From: Planctomycetota bacterium
GTDB taxonomy: Bacteria; Planctomycetota; Phycisphaerae; Sedimentisphaerales; Anaerobacaceae
Reading direction: 5' to 3'
Assembly: GCA_019456145.1 (NCBI GenBank)
Contig: VRUL01000004.1
Coordinates: 145,919-209,918 of the forward strand
DNA: 64,000 nt
Shown one piece after another: positions 37,487 through 47,704 of the stretch. Both the position numbers and the translations under genes were made by a program. The notes under the pieces are model-generated. The model was not told the DNA's origin. It did no database searches and saw nothing but the letters and a program-made list of their open reading frames with translations. Numbering within the stretch: position 1 is the first letter of the stretch; each line of letters starts with the position of its first letter.

Positions 37487-40400
37487 ATGGCAAAAAAGAG
37501 ATTGAATAAAAAAGTCGCCCTTATTGGCTCGGGAATTTTTGTGCTTTTATTTCTCGTAGCTATTGGGGTAATTTTGCATTTGAGCAGAGATCCGGAAAAG
37601 TTTATCAAAGATGGGGATGCTGCGTTAATGGCAGCTCGTGATGTGATAGATGAGCAGATTAAAAAAGAAACGTACGAGAGGGCTGAACGCAATTATCACA
37701 AAGCACGCAGCCTTGTAAAAGCCGACTCGCGTAAGATAGAGATACTCTTCAAACTCGTAAACCTGTATATCGAAACCAACCAATGGCGCAATGTGCTGGG
37801 ATGTTGGGGCAAAGTAATCAGTATCGATCCTGAGAATGTAGAAGCTCGGTTTGGACGGTTTAAGTTCATGTACATAGTTGCTGATAGCGGTGAAATTCAG
37901 CTTTGGCGGGATATTTTGTCACAAGCATCCGAATTTATAGAGGTGGCAGAGAATGCAGACCTGCTTATGGAAGATATAGCCAAATGGCAACCCTCAGGAA
38001 TGCGTGAAAGAGAATCCCGCCGCAATTCAAGGCAGTACTTAGGTCCATACTTGTATTTGCGAAAGGGAAGGGCAAACCTTGAACTGGCCAGCCTTGGATC
38101 CGTGACAGATCCGGATGAATCGCTTGCTCAGGCAATCGATGATTTGAAAAAAGTTCAAGAACTTGAACCAAATAATATTGATGCCTATTGGTATTTGGCC
38201 CAAGCAGTCAAAACAAAAGGCCGGTTGCTTGCATCAAGAGGTGATATTGAGGAAAAGGACAAAGCTGATGACCAGGCCAGGAAGCTACTTGAGCGGGCTG
38301 TTGAGGTTGCATCTGATAATCCCATAGCCTACATTAACCTTCTAACCGAAAAGCTTACCCAAAGCAGCAACGCGGCACAGCCACAAGAACAAATTCAGTT
38401 GCTTGAGCAAGAGTATTTATCGGTAGTGAAGCAGTTTCCCTCCAGTGCACAAGCTTATTTGGCGTTGTCTGAATTCTACCAGATTAATCTCGAAAATCTT
38501 GATAGGGCCATCGAGGCGACTCAAAAAGCTGCCGAATTGGATAAGGAAAATGTGACTTACGCAATATATCTGGCCAATTTACTCTATCGTAAGTTTTCTA
38601 TTTATGGGCAAACACAAAACCTCTATAAAGCAATAGAGATAGCCGAGAACGCTCTTGACTTGCCGGATGCCCAGGAAGAAACAGGCCCGCGAAAACGAGC
38701 GAATCTAATGAATAGGGCGTCATTATATATCTTTCTTGCAAATTGTTATATCGAGCAGGTACTTGAGCCTTGCGAGAAAAGAACAGAACCCCAGAAGCAG
38801 CAATGGTTAACAAATGCCGAGCAGATGGTGCACGAAATTGAGCAACTTTTCGGCAGTGGTGATGAACTGCAGGTTGTTAAGTGGCGAGGAATGCTTGAAC
38901 TTGCCAGGGGAAATAAAAACACCGCCGTCAGGAAGCTATATGAGGTTTACGAGAAACTTAAAGCACTTAGACCGCTTCAGCCACCCTGGCCGAGAGACAC
39001 CCAATTTGCTTTGCTTTCTTATACCCTTGCGAAGACTTTTGAGAGCACTACCGAAACTGGTGCGGTCGGAGAATTCCTGACAAGTGCGCTCCGTTCAGGT
39101 ATTACCTGGTTAAAACCAGAAGCGCGTTTGGATTTTGTTGAGCTTCTTTTGAAGCTCAATTATTGGACGGTGGCTGCAGATAACATAAATATTTATGAAC
39201 AGTATTTTGGGGCCAACGCGAAAAGTCAAACATTTCGCATTAACGCTTTACTTGGCGCAGGACAGTTTGATGAGGCTGAAAAGGAATTGGCCAAGATGAC
39301 CGGAGCATACCCCGATGATCCCAATACAATTAAACTCAACCTGGCACTGGTGCAGGCCAAGATAAGACAAGTTAAAAGAGTCATCCAGCAAAAGAAAATG
39401 GAAGAGGTTTCACCCATATTGCTCCAGAGCACGGATACAAAAGAAAATGAAACTGACCGATCGAAAGGCTCCGAGCAGTTGATGACAGATGAATTGAAAC
39501 GCTACTGGATTGTGTGCGAAGGATTGGTGGAAAAACTACTGCCGATAGAGCCGGATAATAGGACGCTTCTGATATACAAACAGATACTTTCTGAGCCCGA
39601 GCCGCACAAGGTTTCCCAACAAAGGCGTAAGGAAATAGAAGAGCAGGTTATATCAAATACTGCCGATCCAATTCGTCGGGCTATTAACCTTGGTGTATTT
39701 TACCAGAGGTATAACGAGTTGGATAAAGCTGCTGAAGAATTTAAAAAGGTATTCTCGTCGGACGTCGTACGTGACGAGTATCGTCAGAAAAAAAATACGC
39801 TCGAGGCAATGCGCACTACACAATATGAAATTGTTGCCGTTTATCTTTTTGATATAGCAATTCGGACCAAAGATTGGCAGTTTGCAGAGCAAATAGCAGA
39901 GACCGCACAACGTGAAAATCTCGATGGGTGTGGCGGTCAGTATTTTTCAGCCTACCTGGCCGTGTCTAAAGAGCAATATCCGGAAGCGTTGGAGAAACTC
40001 AACGAATGTCTGAAGCAAAGGCCTGTCTTTTCCCGTGCGCTTATGCTCAGGAGCACAGTTAATTCTGCTCTTGGAAATGAGCATGCGTCTATAGACGACG
40101 CTCAGAAAGCGGCATCGTTGAATCCCTTGGATGTGACTATTGCAAAAGTGTTGGCCAATGCCCTGCACCAGCGTGATCAAAAGCTCGGGACAAATGCTTC
40201 TTCTGAACAAATTATTGAAACCAAAACCGCTTTGCACAGAGTATTGAGAGCCAATCCAGGCGATTTGCAAACACTTAGCTTTTACGCTGAATATATAAGC
40301 AATGACGAGCCATTAAAAGCACTGGCGATTCGACAGAATCTGCAAAAAATCGCACCGAGTGTGCAGAATGCTTTACTGCTGGCAAGGATGGCAATGAAAA

Positions 40401-42343
40401 TGGCTTTTCGCCAGACAAATCCGGAACGCGAAGATGCGCTATTGCTTATAGCGGATTCATCTTTTGAGCAGGCGCAAGATATAGCTCCAGAAAGCAGGGC
40501 TGTGATTGAAGCCCGAGCGGAATATTATCGCCGCACAGGACAACAGGAAAAAGCCCGACAGGTGGTGGCCAAAGATAAAACGCTGTTATGGCGGCATTAT
40601 TATCGGGTTGGTCGACTTAACGATGCCAGGCAGCTTTTGGAACAGTTGCACAAAGACCAGTCAAAAGATATTGATGTTGTTAAAGGGCTCTTTCTTGTTG
40701 CAGAAAAGCAAGCCGACGGGGAGGCTGTGCAGAAATATTCTGAAGAACTTTTATTGATTGAAGGCAGTGTAGAAAACCACCTTGTTCAAATTCAGACTTT
40801 CCTTAAGATGGGTCTTGTCAAAGAAGCCGACCTGAAATTGCAAAGTTTTAAAGAAAAATATCCTCAGGAAAACCAGGCACTACTGCTTGAGGCGTGGTTG
40901 GCAATGAGACGGGGGCAACTGAAAACGGCATTGCAACTGACAAATCGAAATCTTGAGGGCAATCAGAACAATGCAGGGGCATGGCGGTTAAGAGGACAAA
41001 TAAGTCTTTTGATGGCAAATTACGAACAGGCAATCAACGACCTTAAGTTGAGTAAATCATTGTCGGATGAACCTGTTGTCCGCATTTCTCTGGCGAAGGC
41101 GTATCGGTATACAGGACGATATGAAGATGCTATAACTGAACTTAAAAATACGATCGACATGCCGGATGTTCCTATGTCGGGCAGAGTGTTGCTTGAACAG
41201 ATTTATTTACAGCTTAACAGAAAAGAAGCACTAAAAAAATTCTATGACGATACTCTCCAGAAACTTCCCGACAGTGTCCTGTGGTATAACAGAGTCGGGG
41301 CATTTGCTGTGGCCGAAGGCGAATTCGACAGGGCGGAAAAATTGTATGCACAAGCCTGGCAAAAAAGCAGGAGCAAAGGAAAGGGTGACACAACGGCATT
41401 AGATGGATATTTGCACGCACTTGTGTTAGGGGCGGGGACGTCGAATACGGACACATGGAACCCGGGAAAGTTGGATAAGGTCTTTGAAGAGGGCCGAAAT
41501 GTTGATGGCGAATTTGCTCCCATAGCATACTTGAGAATGGCTGAGGCAAAGCTGAAGCTCGGCGATAAAACCACCGCCATAAAATACTGTAGAAATGCAG
41601 TTAATAAAACCGGGACAAGTGAAAATCTTGTAGCTCATACTTTGCAAACAATGTACGACCTTCTGGGAGCAGAAGAGGTTTTGAAATATTGCAAAGAAAG
41701 ACTTGAGGCTAATCCTGATTCGCTTGCTGCTAATTTTGCTATGTTTATTTTGACAAAGATTAACGGTGAGTACAACAAGGCAGCAGGTTATATTGACAAG
41801 TGCCTGCAGATAGTAGGACCTGATGGGCCCTACAGGGGTAATTACCTGCTGCAAAAAGCGGAAGTCATAACCTTGGCTTATAATAAAACTTCCGATAACA
41901 ATTATCTCAAAAAGGCTATCGCTGAATACGAAAGTCTGTTGGTAGAAATGCCGAATAATATGAATGTCTTGAATAATTTGGCATATTTGATGGCCCAAAA
42001 TGATGCAAGGCTGACAGAGGCTCTTCAATATACCGAACGGACGCTGCAGGCAAGGCCAAATAGCCCTGGCTTTTTGGATACTTATGCTTATGTGTTACAT
42101 AAAAATGATAGAAACGCCGAAGCGGTCGAATCTTTGCAGGCTGCCCTGCAACAGTATGAGTCCCAACAGGTCCGGATACCGCCGGATGTGTACGAGCATT
42201 TAGGTATGGTAAAAGAGAAAATCGGGGCACAAGCTGAGGCCCTTGCTGCTTATAAACAAGCGTTGCTAATAGGAGAAGGTGGATTGTCGAAAACAGCCGA
42301 ACAGCGAATAAAGGTAGCTATTGAACGGCTTTCGAAGAAGTGA
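37487..42343 (+). CDS. Very large membrane-anchored TPR protein of the EPS cluster
   Basis: A 1618-residue protein. Residues 14-36 form one membrane helix (LIGSGIFVLLFLVAIGVILHL), and nearly all of the rest is TPR-like helix pairs, for example ELEPNNIDAYWYLAQAVKTK, LAALAQYKQAL-type repeats and LNNLAYLMAQNDARLTEAL at the end. Known exosortase EPS loci often encode a large TPR protein of the PrsT type; this one is nearly twice as long. It probably faces the periplasm and serves as an assembly scaffold for polysaccharide export. Ribosome-binding site ggaaggaaaaa. Confidence 0.85.
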   Translation: MAKKRLNKKVALIGSGIFVLLFLVAIGVILHLSRDPEKFIKDGDAALMAARDVIDEQIKKETYERAERNYHKARSLVKADSRKIEILFKLVNLYIETNQWRNVLGCWGKVISIDPENVEARFGRFKFMYIVADSGEIQLWRDILSQASEFIEVAENADLLMEDIAKWQPSGMRERESRRNSRQYLGPYLYLRKGRANLELASLGSVTDPDESLAQAIDDLKKVQELEPNNIDAYWYLAQAVKTKGRLLASRGDIEEKDKADDQARKLLERAVEVASDNPIAYINLLTEKLTQSSNAAQPQEQIQLLEQEYLSVVKQFPSSAQAYLALSEFYQINLENLDRAIEATQKAAELDKENVTYAIYLANLLYRKFSIYGQTQNLYKAIEIAENALDLPDAQEETGPRKRANLMNRASLYIFLANCYIEQVLEPCEKRTEPQKQQWLTNAEQMVHEIEQLFGSGDELQVVKWRGMLELARGNKNTAVRKLYEVYEKLKALRPLQPPWPRDTQFALLSYTLAKTFESTTETGAVGEFLTSALRSGITWLKPEARLDFVELLLKLNYWTVAADNINIYEQYFGANAKSQTFRINALLGAGQFDEAEKELAKMTGAYPDDPNTIKLNLALVQAKIRQVKRVIQQKKMEEVSPILLQSTDTKENETDRSKGSEQLMTDELKRYWIVCEGLVEKLLPIEPDNRTLLIYKQILSEPEPHKVSQQRRKEIEEQVISNTADPIRRAINLGVFYQRYNELDKAAEEFKKVFSSDVVRDEYRQKKNTLEAMRTTQYEIVAVYLFDIAIRTKDWQFAEQIAETAQRENLDGCGGQYFSAYLAVSKEQYPEALEKLNECLKQRPVFSRALMLRSTVNSALGNEHASIDDAQKAASLNPLDVTIAKVLANALHQRDQKLGTNASSEQIIETKTALHRVLRANPGDLQTLSFYAEYISNDEPLKALAIRQNLQKIAPSVQNALLLARMAMKMAFRQTNPEREDALLLIADSSFEQAQDIAPESRAVIEARAEYYRRTGQQEKARQVVAKDKTLLWRHYYRVGRLNDARQLLEQLHKDQSKDIDVVKGLFLVAEKQADGEAVQKYSEELLLIEGSVENHLVQIQTFLKMGLVKEADLKLQSFKEKYPQENQALLLEAWLAMRRGQLKTALQLTNRNLEGNQNNAGAWRLRGQISLLMANYEQAINDLKLSKSLSDEPVVRISLAKAYRYTGRYEDAITELKNTIDMPDVPMSGRVLLEQIYLQLNRKEALKKFYDDTLQKLPDSVLWYNRVGAFAVAEGEFDRAEKLYAQAWQKSRSKGKGDTTALDGYLHALVLGAGTSNTDTWNPGKLDKVFEEGRNVDGEFAPIAYLRMAEAKLKLGDKTTAIKYCRNAVNKTGTSENLVAHTLQTMYDLLGAEEVLKYCKERLEANPDSLAANFAMFILTKINGEYNKAAGYIDKCLQIVGPDGPYRGNYLLQKAEVITLAYNKTSDNNYLKKAIAEYESLLVEMPNNMNVLNNLAYLMAQNDARLTEALQYTERTLQARPNSPGFLDTYAYVLHKNDRNAEAVESLQAALQQYESQQVRIPPDVYEHLGMVKEKIGAQAEALAAYKQALLIGEGGLSKTAEQRIKVAIERLSKK

Positions 42344-42386
42344 GGTGTGGTGAAAATTAATCTCCACACTTATTGAGTTCCAGTTC

Positions 42387-42407
42387 ACCCCTGATCAGTG
42401 CAGGGGT
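42387..42407. promoter_or_regulatory. Stem-loop between the TPR and BY-kinase genes
   Basis: acccctg and caggggt form a perfect 7-bp stem with a 7-base loop, without a following T run. It may protect or divide the transcript. Confidence 0.3.
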
Positions 42408-42423
42408 AAACGAGATATGAAAT

Positions 42424-44682
42424 ATGGCAGAACAAAGACCAATGGCTGGAAATAGGATGGCGGGGCCGGCTGCACACCGGCCTGCTCCTGTAGCACTGAC
42501 ACCCAAGGAAGCTTATTCAATATTGCGCCAGCACATATTGCTGATTATTACTCTGACTATATTAGGTTTCATAATTGCCGGTGGCACCTGGTTTCTTTTA
42601 CGACGATATCGTCCAAAATATACTGCACAAACTTTTATTAGGGTGCTGCCGCCAGTAGAAAAAGACCCTATGACCTTTGTGCCTACTATGGTCAACAGAG
42701 ATGTTCAATATGGCTATCGTTTATCAATAGCTAATCTTATAAAGCAGCAAAGTACTCTGCAGGCATTGATTAAAAGGGATAATATCAGAGAAACACAGTG
42801 GTTTCGCCGATTTGCCAGGTATGACCCAAACGATAAGATTATGAATGTAAACCAGTGCATTCTAAAAGCATTTAAGGATTTGAAGAAGCGGTTCAGTGCT
42901 TTTGCTCATAGAGATGCTGAGTTTGTTGTCCTCTCAATGACCTGTAACAATGCTCAAGAAGCAGCAGATATAGTGAACGAAATGGCAACATTGTTTCTTA
43001 CTTCGCAGGGAAGTACCAAGAGAGCAGAGATTTCTGCTAAGCTGACAAAGCTTGAGCAGCGGAAAAATTCTGTTCAAAGTGAATTGGTCCTTGCCGAGAA
43101 GGGGATGGCTGAAGTCCGGACGCGTTTCGAGATAACTGATATTGAAACCCCTTCTAACCGTTATATCCTGCATACATTCGAGTATCTTTTGAATGATTTG
43201 GAAATTCAGAAAAGCCGTTTGGTTCCTCTTCTCGAGCAGGCTCGGGCTGATATGGAAAATTATAAGGAACTCGCGGTAGGCCCTATTACTGAGCAGGTCG
43301 AAGATCTGATAGAAAGGGACCCCACTGTCATTATGCTTACACAGCAGCTTCATCTTTTGGAAGCAAGACGTGCCGGTCTACTTACAAAGCTTGGTGAAAA
43401 TCACAGAGTCGTGCGCAACATACAAGAACAGATAAACGAAACCAGACAAAGAAGACAGCTCAGAAGAGGAGAAATTGCAGACCAGACCCGGAAGGCAAAT
43501 TATGAAAACGCACAGGATAGATTGATTGTCTTGCAAAACGGGTATGATGAATTAGAAAGAATGCGGCTGGAGGCTGAGAAACAAAAAGAAGACCTTGATA
43601 ATGCCAGGATACAGTATGATCAGCGAGTAGCTGTAAGAGATGAGAGAAAACAGACGCTCGAAGAAATCAAGGCACAGATTGTTAGGTATCAGATAATCCA
43701 TGATGACCCGGAGACACCTAAGGTCCAGAAAGTCGGAAATGCTCTAGCGCCGCTGGAAGTAAGTTCTCCTCGGTGGGAGTTTTATTTCCCCGTCGGGACG
43801 ATATTGGGTTTCATTTGCGGTATAGGACTTGCCTTGGCTTTAGAGTTGCTCAATGAGTTGGTACGGACACCGCGGGATGTGGCCAGATTTCTGCAAATCC
43901 CGCTTTTGAGTGTGGTCCCCGATGCGGCCGAAGATGAACAGGTTCGGGATATTGACCTCTGCCATGTTGTTCATCAGGCGCCGTATTCTATTATAAGTGA
44001 ATCCTACAGACGATGTCTAACAAACATAAAGCTCTCTGGCTCTGCGGACTCCGTCAAAACATTGCTTATTAGCAGTGGTGCGGCAGGGGAGGGTAAAACT
44101 TCCGTGGCGGTCAATCTTGCGGCAACTTTTGTCGCGGAAAATAAAAAAGTATTGCTCATCGATGCCAATTTCAGGAGGCCGAGTTTACAAACAATATTTT
44201 CAAAGACAGAAGTTCAGGACGAGCAAGTCAGACAATCTGAGTTTGGATTGAGTTCTCTGCTTATGGGCCTGTGTAGTTATGAGGATGCCAAAAGGTCCAA
44301 TGTTCTCGAGGGTCTTGACATAATTGATGCGGGGCCATTACCTTCCAATCCCGCCGAGTTGCTCGGAAGTTATCGAATGGAACAGTTGATTAAGGATCGA
44401 CGGAAGAATTATGATTATATCATAGTTGATGGCCCGCCGGTACTGCTGGTAAGTGATGCCAAGGTTCTGGCCAAGATTGTTGACAGCACAGTTTTGGTGC
44501 TTAATGCCGGCTCTACAAGAAGAGGGGCCGCGCTGAGGACTATTCACGAGCTCAGAGCGATAGATGCCCCAATAGTTGGCTGTGTACTCTTTGCTGTAAG
44601 AGTTCTCAAAGGCGGTTATTTCCACGAGCAATTCAGGTCTTATCTGGAATACCAGAAATTACAACTTGCCCGCTCAATCTAA
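42424..44682 (+). CDS. Wzz-type chain-length protein fused to a BY-kinase-type ATPase
   Basis: A 752-residue inner-membrane protein. Two membrane helices (near residues 35-58 and 455-478) flank a long periplasmic coiled-coil region, as in Wzz/polysaccharide co-polymerases. The cytoplasmic C-terminus is a bacterial tyrosine-kinase-type P-loop domain: Walker A SSGAAGEGKTSVAVN, Walker A' KKVLLIDANFRRPSLQ, Walker B YIIVDGPPVLL. The C-terminal tail has only scattered tyrosines (YFHEQFRSYLEYQ) rather than a clear tyrosine cluster, so autophosphorylation is less certain. In exosortase EPS loci this type controls chain length and export with the Wza-like protein. Confidence 0.87.
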   Translation: MAEQRPMAGNRMAGPAAHRPAPVALTPKEAYSILRQHILLIITLTILGFIIAGGTWFLLRRYRPKYTAQTFIRVLPPVEKDPMTFVPTMVNRDVQYGYRLSIANLIKQQSTLQALIKRDNIRETQWFRRFARYDPNDKIMNVNQCILKAFKDLKKRFSAFAHRDAEFVVLSMTCNNAQEAADIVNEMATLFLTSQGSTKRAEISAKLTKLEQRKNSVQSELVLAEKGMAEVRTRFEITDIETPSNRYILHTFEYLLNDLEIQKSRLVPLLEQARADMENYKELAVGPITEQVEDLIERDPTVIMLTQQLHLLEARRAGLLTKLGENHRVVRNIQEQINETRQRRQLRRGEIADQTRKANYENAQDRLIVLQNGYDELERMRLEAEKQKEDLDNARIQYDQRVAVRDERKQTLEEIKAQIVRYQIIHDDPETPKVQKVGNALAPLEVSSPRWEFYFPVGTILGFICGIGLALALELLNELVRTPRDVARFLQIPLLSVVPDAAEDEQVRDIDLCHVVHQAPYSIISESYRRCLTNIKLSGSADSVKTLLISSGAAGEGKTSVAVNLAATFVAENKKVLLIDANFRRPSLQTIFSKTEVQDEQVRQSEFGLSSLLMGLCSYEDAKRSNVLEGLDIIDAGPLPSNPAELLGSYRMEQLIKDRRKNYDYIIVDGPPVLLVSDAKVLAKIVDSTVLVLNAGSTRRGAALRTIHELRAIDAPIVGCVLFAVRVLKGGYFHEQFRSYLEYQKLQLARSI

Positions 44683-44774
44683 TTAGCGCATATTATTGTC
44701 ATTACTGTGCAGGAATGAATTTATACGCTATCAGTGAGAGGCTCTGCTAATTCATTTTGTGAAAGGATTCTTTG

Positions 44775-45713
44775 ATGGAGAAATGTTTAGTAACCGGCGG
44801 AGCCGGTTTTATCGGTTCAAATATCTGCAGAAAACTCATTTCGCAAGGCTGCTTTGTGAGAGTTGTTGACAACCTTCTCACCGGCAAAAAGAGTAACCTC
44901 AAAGATGTCATCGACAAAATTGAATTCATTGAAGCTGATATGGGTGATGAACAAATCGCCCGTACAGCGATGAAGAATATTGATGTTGTTTTGCACCAGG
45001 GCGCATTACCCTCGGTGCCGCGCAGCGTTGATGAACCTGCCGCCACACACAAGCACTGTGTTGATGCGACTTTCACACTTCTTTTAGTTGCCCGCGATGC
45101 CGGGATTAAACGTTTTGTCTATGCATCAAGTTCCTCAGCTTACGGCGATACGCCGACTTCGCCCAAGGTTGAGACGATGCTTCCTCAGCCACTTTCACCT
45201 TATGCTGTAGGTAAGCTGGTCGGCGAGTACTATTGTTCCGTATTCTATAAGGTTTTCGGCCTTGAGACTATTTCGCTGCGGTATTTTAATGTTTTTGGCC
45301 CGCACCAGGACCCGACAAGCCAATACGCAGCCGCCATACCGGCTTTTGTAACAGCCATATTAAAGGACACTCCTCCAACCGTCTATGGTGACGGCTTGCA
45401 GAGCCGTGACTTCACTTATGTTGACAACGTTGTCCAGGCCAATCTGCTCGCAGCACGGGCCGACCACACAGCCGGCGACGTCATAAATATTGCCTGCGGC
45501 CAGGCCGTAACCGTCAATGAAACTATCGAGGTCATTAACACTACTGTAGACAAAAACATAAAGCCCATCTACACTGATCCCCGCCCCGGCGACGTGAAAC
45601 ACTCTCTCGCCGACATCACCGCTGCCGAAAATCTGATCGGATTCAAGCCGAAAGTGCCATTCAAACAAGGCCTCCAACTCGCAATAGACTGGTATCGTAA
45701 GAACCTTCTTTAG
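44775..45713 (+). CDS. NAD-dependent nucleotide-sugar epimerase (WbpP/UDP-GlcNAc 4-epimerase-like)
   Basis: A 312-residue extended SDR enzyme. The NAD-binding loop GGAGFIGSN, the Ser in YASSSSAYGD and the catalytic YAVGK are present. The segments VLHQGALPSVPRSVDEP and RYFNVFGPHQDP resemble WbpP/TviC-type UDP-N-acetylhexosamine C4-epimerases. Substrate prediction from sequence is not firm. It probably supplies a sugar nucleotide for the adjacent polysaccharide locus. A TTG at 44772 directly precedes the ATG; the ATG with gaaagga upstream is taken as start. It is convergent with the tubulin-like genes. Confidence 0.85.
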   Translation: MEKCLVTGGAGFIGSNICRKLISQGCFVRVVDNLLTGKKSNLKDVIDKIEFIEADMGDEQIARTAMKNIDVVLHQGALPSVPRSVDEPAATHKHCVDATFTLLLVARDAGIKRFVYASSSSAYGDTPTSPKVETMLPQPLSPYAVGKLVGEYYCSVFYKVFGLETISLRYFNVFGPHQDPTSQYAAAIPAFVTAILKDTPPTVYGDGLQSRDFTYVDNVVQANLLAARADHTAGDVINIACGQAVTVNETIEVINTTVDKNIKPIYTDPRPGDVKHSLADITAAENLIGFKPKVPFKQGLQLAIDWYRKNLL

Positions 45714-45803
45714 CCAGGTTTATGTCATTGCTGTCCAGAGGGCTCAAGCTTTTGTATTTCTTGGAAGAAAAGCTGTGTTGAGGTAGTAGCAAAAGATTTG
45801 GGC

Positions 45804-47600
45804 TTAGCTGCTGGTGTTTATCTCTGCCGCGGGGATGTTCAGCTTCTCGATTAAATGATTCAAACGTTGAAGTTCGATGCTGAGAATTCTTGCGGCGCTG
45901 GGCCTGTACCCCTTGAACAGTTCGAGGGACTTGCCAATAATCCTTCGTTGCACCTTGTCAAGGGTGGGCAATATATGTCTTGGATAATTCTCAGAATCAG
46001 AGAATATAATTTTGAAAGGCAGGGCATCGGGGTGAATTACCCGGCCTATGGTTAATTCGTGGGCACGTTCCATCGCCTTGCCGAGTTCACGAATATTGCC
46101 GGGCCAGGAGTAATACAAAAGAAGCTTCTTTGAGTCTGAGTTCAGGATTTTATCCTCTCTGTTGTAAAAGTTGGCCTCCTTTGCCAGGAAGAATTCAGCC
46201 AAAGACAGAATATCTTCCTTTTGCTCCCGGAGCAGCAGACCTTCGGTTTCAAATACGTCCGGTCGAAAGTATAAGTCTGTACTAAGTTCTTCCAGCCGGG
46301 CAGTGGGACTATCCAGCCCACCGATAATAGTGAACACCCTCAGGGAATCACTGTTGTCTTCATATATACCTCGATGGATGGTGGCCTGGTTCATTATCTC
46401 TGTCAGAATATAAAAGGCATAGTCGATTTTCTCCTGCAAACCTTTGACTTTAGCCATTAATTCTTTACCGCCGACAACGATGCAGCCACATTCTTTGACT
46501 GAAGATAAATCTAATCCACCGGCAAACAACGTCTTCTCGAGGTTACGTTTTACTGCCTCAGATATCGAAAAGGGTTCATCAAGTTTATCCACTTCAGTCC
46601 GGCCCATTACTAAGCAGCCGCTCGACTTTATGATACGGAGATAATCCATACCGTCAAAACAAGTATAACGACTGCCAAGGGCACTGACCTTGTTGAAAAA
46701 ATCAAACAAACCTGCGACCGTTTTGTTTATACTGAGCCACAATGGCCTTGCCGTCATTCCTGGATACATCCTGCTAATCTTGTCATTGTCCACAATGATA
46801 AGAGGGGATATTTCACCTGCATTGGCCATTTGACTTAACTCGTTGGCCACTTTAGATGCATTTTTAGGTACCAACGGGGAACCGACTTTGCCTGAAGCAG
46901 GTAAAGTCATAATTACGCCCACATGTTTACTGGGATTCTTCTTTCCAATATATCGGGCGTATCTTTTGGCGATATCGATCAGTTCAACAATACTCCCGCT
47001 GCCGGCACCGCCACCTGCGCCAAAACACACCATGATATGGTCAACTTGAGTACCAAATGTCTGCCGGGCAAGGTGCAAAATATCTTGCCTGTGCTGTCCA
47101 ACGGCTTTTGCGCCTCTTTCCATGTCCCTGCTGCCACTGTCTTTACCCATACCCATCAACAACTTTTGACTCTGGGGAATAGCCAGTGAATCCAAATCAC
47201 GCCCGGTTGTATTCACAGCCAGTACCTTCTTGTAGCCCAGGTCATAGAAAGATTTCACTAATCTTCCGCCGCACTGACCGGTACCGATCCAGGCATAGCA
47301 GATAGAGCCTTTGTTCTCGTCCGCAATGCCGGTTTCTTCCCTGATTTTATGTTCGTAGTGCTCCAAATCCAAAGCGGGCAGTAAAAAATTATTGATTTCG
47401 AATTCGCTTGTTGCTTTAGCAGGATATTCCTGAGTAGAGCTGCCGTAAGTGCGTGCACCCTGATCTTTTGACTTTTGAAAAGGGGGATTGTGTGCCCCTG
47501 TTTCTTGGAGGACACGGATAAGTTCCGCTTCTGTTGCTTCCATCGGCTTTACGCCGATATTGTCAGCCTTCTTTTGGTTTTTGTTCGGTCCTTCTGTCAT
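45804..47600 (-). CDS. FtsZ/tubulin-superfamily GTPase fused to sigma-54-activator lid and Fis-type HTH
   Basis: A 598-residue protein of a kind I have not met. Residues 100-435 have the FtsZ/tubulin fold: YAWIGTGQCGGRLVKSF (loop T1, also like tubulin GQCG), VLAVNTTGRDL (T3 strand), the phosphate loop CFGAGGGAGSGS (194-203), IIVDNDKI, the T7 loop CFDGMDY (Asp316, Asp319) and the C-terminal IHRGIYEDNSDSLRVFTIIGG. Residues 442-528 match only the C-terminal lid of sigma-54 activators (DLYFRPDVF, LREQKEDIL, YYSWPGNIREL, HPDALPF); Walker A, Walker B and GAFTGA regions are absent. Residues 546-590 are a Fis-type helix-turn-helix (GYRPSAARILSIELQRLN). This suggests a GTP-dependent, polymerising DNA-binding protein. 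It lies 104 bases after its unfused paralogue. Confidence 0.85.
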   Translation of the reverse strand: MTEGPNKNQKKADNIGVKPMEATEAELIRVLQETGAHNPPFQKSKDQGARTYGSSTQEYPAKATSEFEINNFLLPALDLEHYEHKIREETGIADENKGSICYAWIGTGQCGGRLVKSFYDLGYKKVLAVNTTGRDLDSLAIPQSQKLLMGMGKDSGSRDMERGAKAVGQHRQDILHLARQTFGTQVDHIMVCFGAGGGAGSGSIVELIDIAKRYARYIGKKNPSKHVGVIMTLPASGKVGSPLVPKNASKVANELSQMANAGEISPLIIVDNDKISRMYPGMTARPLWLSINKTVAGLFDFFNKVSALGSRYTCFDGMDYLRIIKSSGCLVMGRTEVDKLDEPFSISEAVKRNLEKTLFAGGLDLSSVKECGCIVVGGKELMAKVKGLQEKIDYAFYILTEIMNQATIHRGIYEDNSDSLRVFTIIGGLDSPTARLEELSTDLYFRPDVFETEGLLLREQKEDILSLAEFFLAKEANFYNREDKILNSDSKKLLLYYSWPGNIRELGKAMERAHELTIGRVIHPDALPFKIIFSDSENYPRHILPTLDKVQRRIIGKSLELFKGYRPSAARILSIELQRLNHLIEKLNIPAAEINTSS

Positions 47601-47704
47601 TTCTCTCTTGCTGACCAGGGCAATTGCTTGTTATTAAATACCTGCCGTGGGCATTTGAAGCAGTATCTCTTTTTTTAACTGCGTACAAAGAGTCGGCGAC
47701 TTTT

